A stretch of DNA of 61,377 nucleotides, taken from NCBI GenBank assembly GCA_004124295.1, contig SCKI01000007.1, positions 1-61,377 on the forward strand, given 5' to 3'. The position numbers and the translations under genes are program-made. This document shows positions 34,360 through 42,786 of the stretch, piece by piece. Source of the DNA: Fidelibacterota bacterium. Lineage in GTDB: Bacteria > Fidelibacterota > Marinisomatia > SCGC-AAA003-L08 > TS1B11. Under the pieces are notes generated by a model that was not told the origin of the DNA, searched no databases, and worked only from the letters and a program-made list of their open reading frames with translations. Each line of letters opens with the position of its first letter. Within the stretch, counting starts at the first letter, position 1.

Positions 34360-35814
34360 TCAGCTCATCCAGTTGGTGCGCGCTTCCGGGTTCCACTTGA
34401 TGGTGGTCTTTTTCAGCTTGGTCCAGAACTCGATGGAGCTTTCGCCGGTGATGTCGCCGACGCCGAAGCGGGACTCGTTCCAGCCCCCGAAGGAGAACGG
34501 TTCCCGGGGCACCGGCACGCCGATATTGATGCCGATCATCCCGGCGCTGGCATGCTCGGCCACGTAGCGGGCCAGACCGCCCGACTGGGTGAACACCGAT
34601 GAGGCGTTACCGTAGTTCGAGCCGTTCTCGATTTCGAGGGCCTGGTCCACCGTGTCGGCACGCAGCACCGCCAGCACGGGACCAAACACCTCCTCGGTGG
34701 CGATCTTCATATCGGGCGTCACAAAATCGATGATGGTGGGGCCGATGTAGTAGCCGTCCTCGTGGCCTTCGACGGTAACATTGCGGCCGTCCACCAGAAT
34801 CTTGGCCCCCTCGGCCTCGGCTGCGGTGATGTACCCTTCGATGCGTTCCTTGGCCGCCCGGGAAATCACCGGCCCCAGGTTTTTGCCGGGAATGATCTTC
34901 CGGGCCTCCTCGCAGAGGGCCTCCATAATGGCATCGATGTTGCCCACCGCCACCATGGCAGAGGCGGCCATGCAGCGCTGGCCCGCGCAACCGGACATGG
35001 AAGCGGCCACATTGCTGGCGGTCATCTCCACGTGGGCATCGGGCAGCACAATGAGATGGTTCTTGGCCCCGCCGAGGCAGAGGGCCCGCTTAAGATTGGA
35101 GGTGGCCCGGACATAGACCAGTTTGGCCACCTTGGTGGAACCGACGAAGGTAACGGCCTGTATGCCGGGATCGTCGCAGATGGCCTCCACCACTTCCTGC
35201 CCGCCGTGGACCACGTTAAACAGGCCGTCCGGCAGGCCGGCCTCGGCCAGCAGATCGGCGATGCGCATGGCGCTCAGGGGCACCTGCTCCGATGGCTTCA
35301 GCAGCATGGCGTTGCCCAGGGCCAGGGCGTTGGGGATGGTCCAGTTGGGCACCATGTTGGGAAAATTAAACGGCGTAATGGAGGCCACCACCCCCAGGGG
35401 CCGGTACTCGGACCGGCACTCAACGCCCCGGCTTACCTCCTGGACCTTGCCCGACACCAGTTGCGGCAGGGAGCAGGCGAACTCGGTGAGCTCGATGGAC
35501 TTGAGCACCTCGGCCATCGCTTCGTCATGGGTCTTGCCGTTCTCCTCGGAAACCAGGTCGGCCAGATCGTCGGCCTGTTTCTCCAGCAGGGTCCGGTAGC
35601 GGAAAAAGACCTGCACCCGCTCCTTGATGGGCAGTTCGGCCCAGGCGGGAAAGGCCTGCTGCCCTGCGGCCACCGCCGCCGCCACCTCGCCGGCAGAGGA
35701 GAGGGGCACGGTGGAAATCTTTTCACCGTTGCGGGGACTGAAGACATCCAGCAGGGCGCCGTTGGCTGGCGCAGGCTGGCCGCCGATGACATTGGTAAGC
35801 GCGGGGTACTTCAT
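34360..35814 (-). CDS. mmsA: CoA-acylating methylmalonate/malonate-semialdehyde dehydrogenase
   Basis: A 484-residue aldehyde dehydrogenase of the MmsA/IolA group. The catalytic cysteine is in SGCAGQRCMAAS and the cofactor stretch in ITPFNFPNMVPNW. It converts malonate or methylmalonate semialdehyde to acetyl- or propionyl-CoA. Here it completes the breakdown of beta-alanine and 3-aminoisobutyrate from uracil and thymine. Confidence 0.9.
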   Translation of the reverse strand: MKYPALTNVIGGQPAPANGALLDVFSPRNGEKISTVPLSSAGEVAAAVAAGQQAFPAWAELPIKERVQVFFRYRTLLEKQADDLADLVSEENGKTHDEAMAEVLKSIELTEFACSLPQLVSGKVQEVSRGVECRSEYRPLGVVASITPFNFPNMVPNWTIPNALALGNAMLLKPSEQVPLSAMRIADLLAEAGLPDGLFNVVHGGQEVVEAICDDPGIQAVTFVGSTKVAKLVYVRATSNLKRALCLGGAKNHLIVLPDAHVEMTASNVAASMSGCAGQRCMAASAMVAVGNIDAIMEALCEEARKIIPGKNLGPVISRAAKERIEGYITAAEAEGAKILVDGRNVTVEGHEDGYYIGPTIIDFVTPDMKIATEEVFGPVLAVLRADTVDQALEIENGSNYGNASSVFTQSGGLARYVAEHASAGMIGINIGVPVPREPFSFGGWNESRFGVGDITGESSIEFWTKLKKTTIKWNPEARTNWMS

Positions 35815-35864
35815 AGCTGCCTCTGGATTGCTGCCTCTACGGATTGATTTTTACACCCAAAATT

Positions 35865-35936
35865 CCCGTCACTGCTGACGGGGCTCAAAAGTAACCATAA
35901 CGCCCCCGGCATGATAAAGGGAATAATCTGCCGGGG
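35865..35936 (-). terminator. Two hairpins in the puuD-mmsA gap
   Basis: CCCGTC (35865-35870) pairs with GACGGG (35877-35882), followed on the coding strand by AATTTT. CCCCGGCA (35904-35911) pairs with TGCCGGGG (35929-35936). They lie in the largest gap of the nucleobase island and could attenuate or end the purine transcript before the pyrimidine genes. The T-tract is weak. Confidence 0.35.
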
Positions 35937-35950
35937 CCGGGGGACCGGGG

Positions 35951-36760
35951 CTAGCCGCGCATGATCTTCGCGCCGGCCCAACCCACCAGAATCAGCCCGC
36001 CCAGCACGGCCAGGCTCGCATCGCTGCCGTAAGCAATGGTCGGATAATGGCTGCCGATCATGATGAAAATCAGCGGCACCGACATATAGGTATTGTGCTT
36101 CGAGGCCCGCTTGGCCCGGGCGCCGAGGGTCATGTCGGGTATCTCCCCGGCCCGGGTAGCCGCCAGCATCTGGCTCTGTGCCGGCAGGATGCGCAGCCAG
36201 ACATTGGCCGCCATCACCGTGCCGAACAGGGCCCCCACCTGCATATAGACTGCCCGGCTGCTGAACTGGCCCTGCAGGCCCCAGGCCAGCGCCAGCACCG
36301 CCAGCCAGGACACTGCCGCCACCAGCAGATCGTTGTCCATCGGCGCCAGGCGCAGGGCCAGGTCGTAAAGAATCCAGCCGCCCACCAGGATGCCCAGGCT
36401 CAGGCCGATGGCGGCGGCGTTGCTCAGCTCGCTGTCGTAATCCAGCATCAGGCCGCCGGCGTAATAGACCAGCGCCAGCAACAGCATGCCGCTGATCCAG
36501 GTGAGGGCCGCCTCCCATTTGAACCAGTGCAACTTCTGGGGCATGATGGCCGGCCGGGCCTGCTTCTCCACCTTGAAGAAGCCGCCGCTGTGCACCATCC
36601 AGACCTGGCCGGAAATGTTGTCCTGTCCGTCGCCGGGGGGGGCTTCCATGCGCCGTTCCAGCCAGTTGAAGAGGTAGGTCTGGCCTATCCAGGTAATGCC
36701 CAGGATAACGTGGAACCAGCGCAGCAACAGGTTCAGCCAGCTGTTCAGGTCAATGTCCAT
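35951..36760 (-). CDS. puuD: Urate hydroxylase PuuD-like membrane protein, without cytochrome domain
   Basis: A 269-residue protein with about eight hydrophobic segments matching the membrane part of PuuD, including the opening RWFHVILGITWIGQ and the late SKHNTYMSVPLIF stretch. PuuD oxidizes urate to 5-hydroxyisourate. Known full-length forms carry a C-terminal cytochrome c domain; this one stops after the last segment and has no CxxCH. HIU hydrolase follows in the pathway and lies next to it. A GGGGGAAGC precedes the ATG. Confidence 0.85.
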   Translation of the reverse strand: MDIDLNSWLNLLLRWFHVILGITWIGQTYLFNWLERRMEAPPGDGQDNISGQVWMVHSGGFFKVEKQARPAIMPQKLHWFKWEAALTWISGMLLLALVYYAGGLMLDYDSELSNAAAIGLSLGILVGGWILYDLALRLAPMDNDLLVAAVSWLAVLALAWGLQGQFSSRAVYMQVGALFGTVMAANVWLRILPAQSQMLAATRAGEIPDMTLGARAKRASKHNTYMSVPLIFIMIGSHYPTIAYGSDASLAVLGGLILVGWAGAKIMRG

Positions 36761-36801
36761 GCTTCCCCCAATAAGGGTATGGTTTAGCGGCGGGCCGGCA
36801 T

Positions 36802-37149
36802 TCAGCTGCCGCGATAGGTGGAGTAGCTGAACGGGCTGAGCAGCAGCGGCACATGCAGATGTGGCTGTGGCTCCGCGAGGCGGAAGACGACCGGGATCAA
36901 GGTGTAGAAACTCTCCTGCCCGCGACCGGCGAAGTAGCCCCCGGCGTCGAAGGTGAGCCGGTAGAGGCCCGGCCCGATTTCATCAGCGTCTGCCAGCAGC
37001 GTCCCGCAGCGTCCGTCCGCATCGGTTTTTGCGCTGCCCATTTCGTGCCAATGGTCTCCATCGTGCCAGAATTCCAGTTTGAGGCCGACACCTGCCGCCG
37101 GGCTGCCGCTGGCGGTGTCCAGCACATGGGTGGTAAGGGGATTGCTCAT
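36802..37149 (-). CDS. uraH: 5-hydroxyisourate hydrolase
   Basis: A 115-residue transthyretin-like protein with the family start LTTHVLDTASGSPA and the C-terminal YRGS signature. It converts hydroxyisourate to OHCU. AAAGGAGC precedes the ATG at 37149. It sits between puuD and the DUF6986 gene. Confidence 0.93.
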   Translation of the reverse strand: MSNPLTTHVLDTASGSPAAGVGLKLEFWHDGDHWHEMGSAKTDADGRCGTLLADADEIGPGLYRLTFDAGGYFAGRGQESFYTLIPVVFRLAEPQPHLHVPLLLSPFSYSTYRGS

Positions 37150-37162
37150 GATCAGGCTCCTT

Positions 37163-38617
37163 TCAGCTCTGCCGCCGTTCCATAATGGCCTTGAACGACC
37201 GGGTCTTGATATCCTCCAGCGACAAGCCTGCCGCTTCGATTTCCGCCTCGCTGATGGCCCCGCAGGAGAGGCCCCGCAGAAAATAGTTCAGCAGCGCCTG
37301 GCCGGTGGCGGCATCGTCAAACACGTTGCCCAGCAGGGAGGCCTGGGCCGCCTTGTCGATAAACGCCCGCAGCCGCCGGGAGGACTGGTCCCAACCGTCC
37401 AGGAAAAACTTGTACAGGGCCGCGTAACGCATAGGCAGTTGGGCCGGATGCAGGTCCCAGCCCTGGTAAAAGCCGTTCTGCAGGGAGTGGGTGATGTGGT
37501 CGAAACCCAGTTTCCAGGCGCCATGCACCGCCAGCCGGTTCTCCTCGATCTGGCCGGGAGTGAGATCGCCCCCCTCAGGGGCCTTGTGCGGCGCCAGCGG
37601 CATGATATTCGTGGCGCCATCGGACAGGCGCACCGCCGTGCCAGCCAGGGAGGCTTTCATCATGTGCCGGGCGAAATCGCAGATGGCATGGGTCATGCTC
37701 TGGTAGGCGGCGGTGATGTTGGTGGAGGCGGTGAAATCATAGACCCCGAAATGGGCCGCGACGCAGCGCCCCCTGGCGGCGGCCACCAGCCCGGGCAGGG
37801 CCATTTCTCCGGCAGCGGTAACCAGCGACTGGGGCGTCTCCACCATCAGTTCCAGCTGCAGCGCCCCCTCGGCCAGACCGGTGCGGCCCTCCAGCAGCTC
37901 GAACAGTTCCACCAGCGCCGTGACCTGCTCGGGTATGGTCACTTTGGGCAGGGTCACCACAAAGTTGTCCGGGAGCCGGCCGCCGGTGCCGTTGGCCAGG
38001 GTGGTCACAAAGATGTCCAGGGTGCGTACGGCCCGGGCCTGGGTCTCGGCGGAAAGCGCTTTGATGCGGATGCCGATGAACGGCGGCAGGCTGCCGGCTT
38101 CCATGCCCCGGATCACTTCGCCGGCGGTCCGTTCGGCCTGGGCGTCCTCCTCGTCATCGGGGCGATTGCCGAAGCCGTCTTCGAAATCGATGCGGAAGTC
38201 CTCCACCGGCTCCCGCAGGAGCTTCTCCAGCACCCGGTTGTAGACCGTCCAGGCCAGCCGTGTAGCATTGCCGCCGGGGACCGAATCGGTCTCGCCAGCG
38301 GCCAACGATTTCTCGATGCCGGCCACGGCGGCGGCGGCGGGCAGAGCTGCGCTGCCTGCAAACTCGAACACCTTGGCGAAGACGGCGAAATTGGGCGCGT
38401 AGGTCTCCAGCTGGCGCAGGGCGGCCCGGCCCATCTTGGCGGCTGTGTCGGCCTTGAATATCTGCGCGCCGCCATAGACCGTGTGGACCGCCTGCCGGTC
38501 GCCGGACTCGCCGGGGAAAACGGCATCGAAGGCCCGGTTGGCCGCCTCAAGCCGGCCGGTCAGCGGATCCAGCATGTCTGGGGTAAATGTTCTCTGCATT
38601 GTTTTTTCAAGCATCAT
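37163..38617 (-). CDS. DUF6986/HpcH-HpaI-like aldolase of unknown substrate
   Basis: A 484-residue protein of the CitE/HpcH barrel type, often annotated as 'phosphoenolpyruvate kinase' or aldolase. Likely metal-binding acids are in FRIDFEDGFGNRPDDE and LELMVETPQ; HFGVYDFTAS is also typical. The product is not experimentally clear to me. It is embedded in the purine operon, so glyoxylate or ureidoglycolate handling is an attractive guess. The start is uncertain: ATG at 38617, 38614 or 38599, none with a good ribosome binding site. Confidence 0.7.
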   Translation of the reverse strand: MMLEKTMQRTFTPDMLDPLTGRLEAANRAFDAVFPGESGDRQAVHTVYGGAQIFKADTAAKMGRAALRQLETYAPNFAVFAKVFEFAGSAALPAAAAVAGIEKSLAAGETDSVPGGNATRLAWTVYNRVLEKLLREPVEDFRIDFEDGFGNRPDDEEDAQAERTAGEVIRGMEAGSLPPFIGIRIKALSAETQARAVRTLDIFVTTLANGTGGRLPDNFVVTLPKVTIPEQVTALVELFELLEGRTGLAEGALQLELMVETPQSLVTAAGEMALPGLVAAARGRCVAAHFGVYDFTASTNITAAYQSMTHAICDFARHMMKASLAGTAVRLSDGATNIMPLAPHKAPEGGDLTPGQIEENRLAVHGAWKLGFDHITHSLQNGFYQGWDLHPAQLPMRYAALYKFFLDGWDQSSRRLRAFIDKAAQASLLGNVFDDAATGQALLNYFLRGLSCGAISEAEIEAAGLSLEDIKTRSFKAIMERRQS

Positions 38618-38752
38618 TGTCTATTCAAGCATTGTCCGTTTTGCTCACGCCCAGTGGACTTTAAATCCAGGCCCCCACGAGGAGGATTTGGAATTGTGGC
38701 AGAATTTTATCAGGTTACTAAAGAGCAAGTCCGCTGCAGCGCTAAGCCAGGT

Positions 38753-39736
38753 TTAGTCGTTATGTGCCATAGTTATGACGATCTTTCCTTGGGCGTGACC
38801 TTCTTCAAGATACCGGATCGCATCGGCAGTCTCACTGAGCGGATAGCGCCTGTCTATCACAGGCACCACTTTCCCGGTTTCAAGAAGCTCAGTTATAAAC
38901 TCCAAATCCTTTTGCTTCATTTTCGTCGAGAGGGCGCCCATTTTCTTACTCCCGGCCATCGACATCAGTGGTCCCAGGAGCATAGCCTGGAACAGTTGCC
39001 TCATGGAACCTCCACTGACGACATAAACTTCCTTGGGGCTTAAGGCACGCTTATAATCTGAGATCGGATGATATCCGTTAGCAGCGAGAATCAGGTCATA
39101 ATGCTGCCCATTTTTGGTGAAATCTTCCTGGGTGTAATCAATGACCTGGTCCGCGCCAAGCGAACGCGCCATGTCCAGATTCCTCGTGCTGCATACCGCC
39201 GTAACCTCAGCTCCGAACGATTTGGCAATCTGCACCGCAAACGTACCCACGCCACCGGACGCGCCATTAATCAACACCTTTTGCCCCGGTTGAATCTCTC
39301 CTTTATCGCGTAAGCCTTGCAGGGCGGTGACGGCCGCCATAGGTACGGCCGCCGCTTCCTCGAATGTCAAATTGGCCGGTTTCGGCGCTAATGCAGTTTC
39401 ACCCGCACATACGTACTCGGCAAATCCGCCCCCACCCCTCGAGGCCAAGTCCCCAAAAACCTCATCGCCTGGCTGAAACTGCTTTACGTTTCTGCCAACG
39501 GCTTCAACCCGCCCTGCTATGTCGGCTCCGAGTATCTTGTTTTTTGGTTTCAGAAGCCCCCCGCCCATCAGGCGGACAATGAACGGGTCAGCTCTGAGCA
39601 TATGCCAGTCATATGCGTTTAAGGACGCCGCCTGAACCTGCACCAGTACCTCGTCGTCCTTGGGAGCAGGCTTTTCTACCTCTTCAAGTCGGAGAACATC
39701 CGGTGATCCGTATTCTGTGTGTACAATTGCCTTCAT
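38753..39736 (-). CDS. Zinc-independent quinone oxidoreductase-like dehydrogenase (MDR family)
   Basis: A 327-residue medium-chain dehydrogenase/reductase with the NADP-binding stretch INGASGGVGTFAVQIAKSFGA and no catalytic or structural zinc cysteines. GGGGGAATC precedes the ATG. Codon use is visibly more AT-rich than in its neighbours, and gaps of 135-150 bases flank it, unlike the packed operon. It does not belong to purine breakdown and looks inserted. The substrate is unknown. Confidence 0.85.
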   Translation of the reverse strand: MKAIVHTEYGSPDVLRLEEVEKPAPKDDEVLVQVQAASLNAYDWHMLRADPFIVRLMGGGLLKPKNKILGADIAGRVEAVGRNVKQFQPGDEVFGDLASRGGGGFAEYVCAGETALAPKPANLTFEEAAAVPMAAVTALQGLRDKGEIQPGQKVLINGASGGVGTFAVQIAKSFGAEVTAVCSTRNLDMARSLGADQVIDYTQEDFTKNGQHYDLILAANGYHPISDYKRALSPKEVYVVSGGSMRQLFQAMLLGPLMSMAGSKKMGALSTKMKQKDLEFITELLETGKVVPVIDRRYPLSETADAIRYLEEGHAQGKIVITMAHND

Positions 39737-39885
39737 ACGATTCCCCCAAGATTGCCATGATTCGGCCGTTTGCAGCGCGACAAGCCCCTGAAGCGGCTTG
39801 TAAAATTACGTGCCGCCCCGCTAAAAGCCCGGGATAAACTCCAAAGACTCGAACCATCGCGGGATTTCTCCCACTGGGCCAGTTG

Positions 39886-40416
39886 TCACCCGATCAGTTG
39901 TCCCAGCCGCAGGGCGGTGATCTTCTGCTGCTCCCCGGCGGCGCTGGAAATTTCCGCTGCCGGCTCGTTGCCCAGACGCGCCTCCAGGAGGGCCAACACT
40001 TCGGCGGCGCTTTTGCCGGCGGCGCTGACAATAAATATGTATCCGAAACGGGCCTCGTAGGCGCTGTTTCCCCGGGCCAGGGCCGCCAGCACATCCTCTG
40101 TGGCGGTGCCCAAGCCGGCCTGCTCGGCAACCGCCAGGTCGGCTGTCGAGGCGAATTTATCCCGCAAACTTTGCAAATCGCCAATTTTGGGGTGCGCGGC
40201 GAAAGCCTCCCGCCAGTCAGCGGGGTCCAGCCCCTGCCATAGGGTCGCTGCCGTTTCCAGCAAGGCATCTGCATCGGAAAAGGGCCGACGGGCGGCCATC
40301 TCTTCGGCCCAGCGCGAGGAGCCGCAGCAGCGCAGCAGCGACACCCGGGCGGCCTGGGGAGTGGCCTCGTTCAGCCGCGCCAATCCGGGCCGGAGGACCT
40401 TAGCGGTTCGCTCCAT
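39886..40416 (-). CDS. uraD: OHCU decarboxylase
   Basis: A 176-residue helical protein with the family histidine and SRWAEEMAARRPF and AAHPKIGD motifs. It decarboxylates 2-oxo-4-hydroxy-4-carboxy-5-ureidoimidazoline to S-allantoin. The ATG directly follows the allantoicase stop. Confidence 0.92.
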   Translation of the reverse strand: MERTAKVLRPGLARLNEATPQAARVSLLRCCGSSRWAEEMAARRPFSDADALLETAATLWQGLDPADWREAFAAHPKIGDLQSLRDKFASTADLAVAEQAGLGTATEDVLAALARGNSAYEARFGYIFIVSAAGKSAAEVLALLEARLGNEPAAEISSAAGEQQKITALRLGQLIG

Positions 40417-41430
40417 CTACGGCGCACTTTCAGCCGGATCACCGAACAGGCGCAGCCGGGCCACCCCGCCATCGGGATAGATATTGAGCCGGACATGGGT
40501 CCAGGGGCCAACCGCTGCAATCTCGCCGGTGAACTCTTGCAGCTTGTCGGCAAGGAGCTTGGTCGCCGGCAGAATGGCACTCCAGGACAGCGCCGCCGGA
40601 TCGAACGGGCTCTCGGCGGCATTCGGCGCATGGCACCCTTCCAGGCTGAACCGGTCGGGATAGTTGCCTTTGAAATGGGTGGTGTCCACCACGATGCGCC
40701 TGATAGTCCCCGCCCGGCCCAGCCGGAGCACCAGCCAGTCGTGGCCCGGCCCCCGCCGCCGGCGGGTCTCCCAGCCATCACCCATATTCAGGGGCGGTCC
40801 CGGCAAGATCAGGTTCTGCATGGCGCTGAAAAACATGTCGCTGCAGGCCACCGGCAGTCCGCCATTCTCGATGGCCGCCAGGTCGATGGCCTCGCCGGGA
40901 CTGAAGCGGCCCCAGTCCGGCGTGACACGGCCAAACAGGCGTAACCGGGCCACCCCGCCATCCGGGAAAATGTTCAGCCGGGCATGGGTCCAGCGGCCCT
41001 CGGTGGTGGCGGGGAACAGGTTTGCGGCGCCGGGTTCCAGAGGAACCTTGGTAATGATTTGAGTCCATGCAGCATCCGGTATGTTCTCCGGGAGCGGGTC
41101 GTCCGGCAGGTCGGCGGCGTCCACTGAGGCATGGGAGGGATGGTTCCCCAGGAAGTGGTGGGTGTCGATATTGACCCCCGCAATGACCCCTGGCAGGCCG
41201 AGGCGGATGACACACCAGTCGTTGCCGGGACCCCGCTTCCGGCGGCTCTCCCAGCCGTCCATCCACTTGCCGTGATCGGTGAAGAGGCCGGGCTTGAACT
41301 CGCCCCGTCCCGGCTTCAGGAGGTTCTCCTTGGGGGCAAAGAATTCATCGCTGGCCAACAGGGCCCGGCCCCCCAGCCGTTCGGCGGCCAGGTCAACCAG
41401 CCCGGTGAAGTCGTGTTCCCCCGGGGGCAT
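40417..41430 (-). CDS. alc: Allantoicase
   Basis: A 337-residue protein made of two related halves, as in all allantoicases: WESRRKRGPGNDWCVIRLG and WETRRRRGPGHDWLVLRLG, each followed by HARLNIFPDGGVARLRLFG or its equivalent. It hydrolyses allantoate to ureidoglycolate and urea. Ureidoglycolate lyase and urease are not in the window. Confidence 0.95.
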   Translation of the reverse strand: MPPGEHDFTGLVDLAAERLGGRALLASDEFFAPKENLLKPGRGEFKPGLFTDHGKWMDGWESRRKRGPGNDWCVIRLGLPGVIAGVNIDTHHFLGNHPSHASVDAADLPDDPLPENIPDAAWTQIITKVPLEPGAANLFPATTEGRWTHARLNIFPDGGVARLRLFGRVTPDWGRFSPGEAIDLAAIENGGLPVACSDMFFSAMQNLILPGPPLNMGDGWETRRRRGPGHDWLVLRLGRAGTIRRIVVDTTHFKGNYPDRFSLEGCHAPNAAESPFDPAALSWSAILPATKLLADKLQEFTGEIAAVGPWTHVRLNIYPDGGVARLRLFGDPAESAP

Positions 41431-41433
41431 TTT

Positions 41434-42786
41434 TCAGCCGTCCTGCCGCAGCAGAATTTCGCCCGTGGCCGGCGCCAGCAGCTCGCCGCCGGCATAAATC
41501 TTGCGGCCCCGCAGGTAGGTTGCCATGACGGTCCCTGCCAGGGTCCGGTTCTCGTAGGGCGTGAAGGGGTGTTTATGCTTGGTCATCGCCCGTGTAACGG
41601 TGAACTCTGCGTCAGGGTCCCAGACCACGATGTCGGCGTCGTATCCGGGGCGCAGGGCTCCCTTGCGGCCGGTCAGGCCCAGCAGCTCGGCCGGCTTGGC
41701 GCACATCCAGCGGGCAATTTCGGTGAGCGAATGCCCCCGTTCCCGGGCCTCGGTCCAGACGGCCGGGAGGGTGAACTGAAGCGAGGCGATGCCGCCCCAG
41801 GCTGTGCGGAAATTGCCCCCGCCGAGCTGTTTCAGATCGGGTGTGCAGGGCGAATGGTCGGAGACGATGGCATCTATAAGGCCGCCGCTGAGCCCCTTCC
41901 AGAGCCGCTCCCGGTTCTCCCGCTCGCGGATCGGCGGGGCACATTTCAGGCCCGTATCCCCGTCCGCAATCTCCTCGGCGTCGAAAAACAGGTAGTGGGG
42001 ACAGGTCTCCACCGTCAGCGGCCAACCGTTCCGCCGGCCCCTGGCGATGATGGACAGGGCGTCGGCGGAGGAGAGGTGCACGATATGCACCGGGCAGCCG
42101 AAGTCCTGGCACAACTGCACCAGCATGCGGATGGCGTCATTTTCCCAGCTTCGGGGCCGGGACTCCAAATAGGCGGCATAGGAGCCGTCGCCGTTGCTGC
42201 TGCCAAAATCGAAGCCGACTTCGGCGTGGACCAGCAACGGATACCCCCGGGCCGCCAGCAGCGGCATGGCCGCCTGCAGTTCGGCGGAAATGACGGCGGG
42301 GAAATCGTCAATCCCGGAGTCGATGAGAAAGGCCTTGAAGCCCATGACACCCGCATCCATCAACGGTTCGAGATCGGCCAGATTGTCCGGTATCAGGCCG
42401 CCGAGGAAGCCGCAGTCAACATGCAGCTGCCCCCGGGCCGCCGCGAGCTTGGTCTCCAGCGCCTCCACGGTGGTGGTGACGGGGGTGCTGTTCAGCGGCA
42501 TGTCGGCCAGGGTGGTGATGCCCCCGGCTGCGGCGGCCCGTGTCGCCGTGTCAAAGCCCTCCCAGTCGGTGCGGCCCGGCTCGTTGATATGCACATGGCT
42601 GTCCACCAGACCGGGCATCAGCACCAGGTCGCCCAGATCGGTGACGGCTGTCTCCGGCGGCAGTTCGTCGTGCCCGGCAATTTCAATGATCCGGCTGCCG
42701 GCCACCAGCACGGTGGCGGGCCGTACGCCGTCCGGGAGGACCACCCTCCGGCTGCGCAGGGCCAGGTCGATGGGCGGGGCCGTCAT
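41434..42786 (-). CDS. allB: Allantoinase
   Basis: A 450-residue amidohydrolase with the metal ligands DSHVHIN, the lysine in MGFKAFLIDSG, later histidines in LLVHAEVG and VHLSSADAL, and SDHSPCT. It opens allantoin to allantoate, and alc follows after three bases. The start overlaps the xdhC stop (ATGA). Confidence 0.93.
   Translation of the reverse strand: MTAPPIDLALRSRRVVLPDGVRPATVLVAGSRIIEIAGHDELPPETAVTDLGDLVLMPGLVDSHVHINEPGRTDWEGFDTATRAAAAGGITTLADMPLNSTPVTTTVEALETKLAAARGQLHVDCGFLGGLIPDNLADLEPLMDAGVMGFKAFLIDSGIDDFPAVISAELQAAMPLLAARGYPLLVHAEVGFDFGSSNGDGSYAAYLESRPRSWENDAIRMLVQLCQDFGCPVHIVHLSSADALSIIARGRRNGWPLTVETCPHYLFFDAEEIADGDTGLKCAPPIRERENRERLWKGLSGGLIDAIVSDHSPCTPDLKQLGGGNFRTAWGGIASLQFTLPAVWTEARERGHSLTEIARWMCAKPAELLGLTGRKGALRPGYDADIVVWDPDAEFTVTRAMTKHKHPFTPYENRTLAGTVMATYLRGRKIYAGGELLAPATGEILLRQDG

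Noticed and set aside
38655..38690. A tRNA-like anticodon stem-loop (GGACTTTAAATCC)
   Set aside because: No acceptor, D or T arm can be folded around it, and the anticodon would read a stop codon. It is probably chance.
37079..39043. A 654-residue rightward frame
   Set aside because: It runs antisense over HIU hydrolase, the DUF6986 gene and part of the dehydrogenase and has no recognisable domain.
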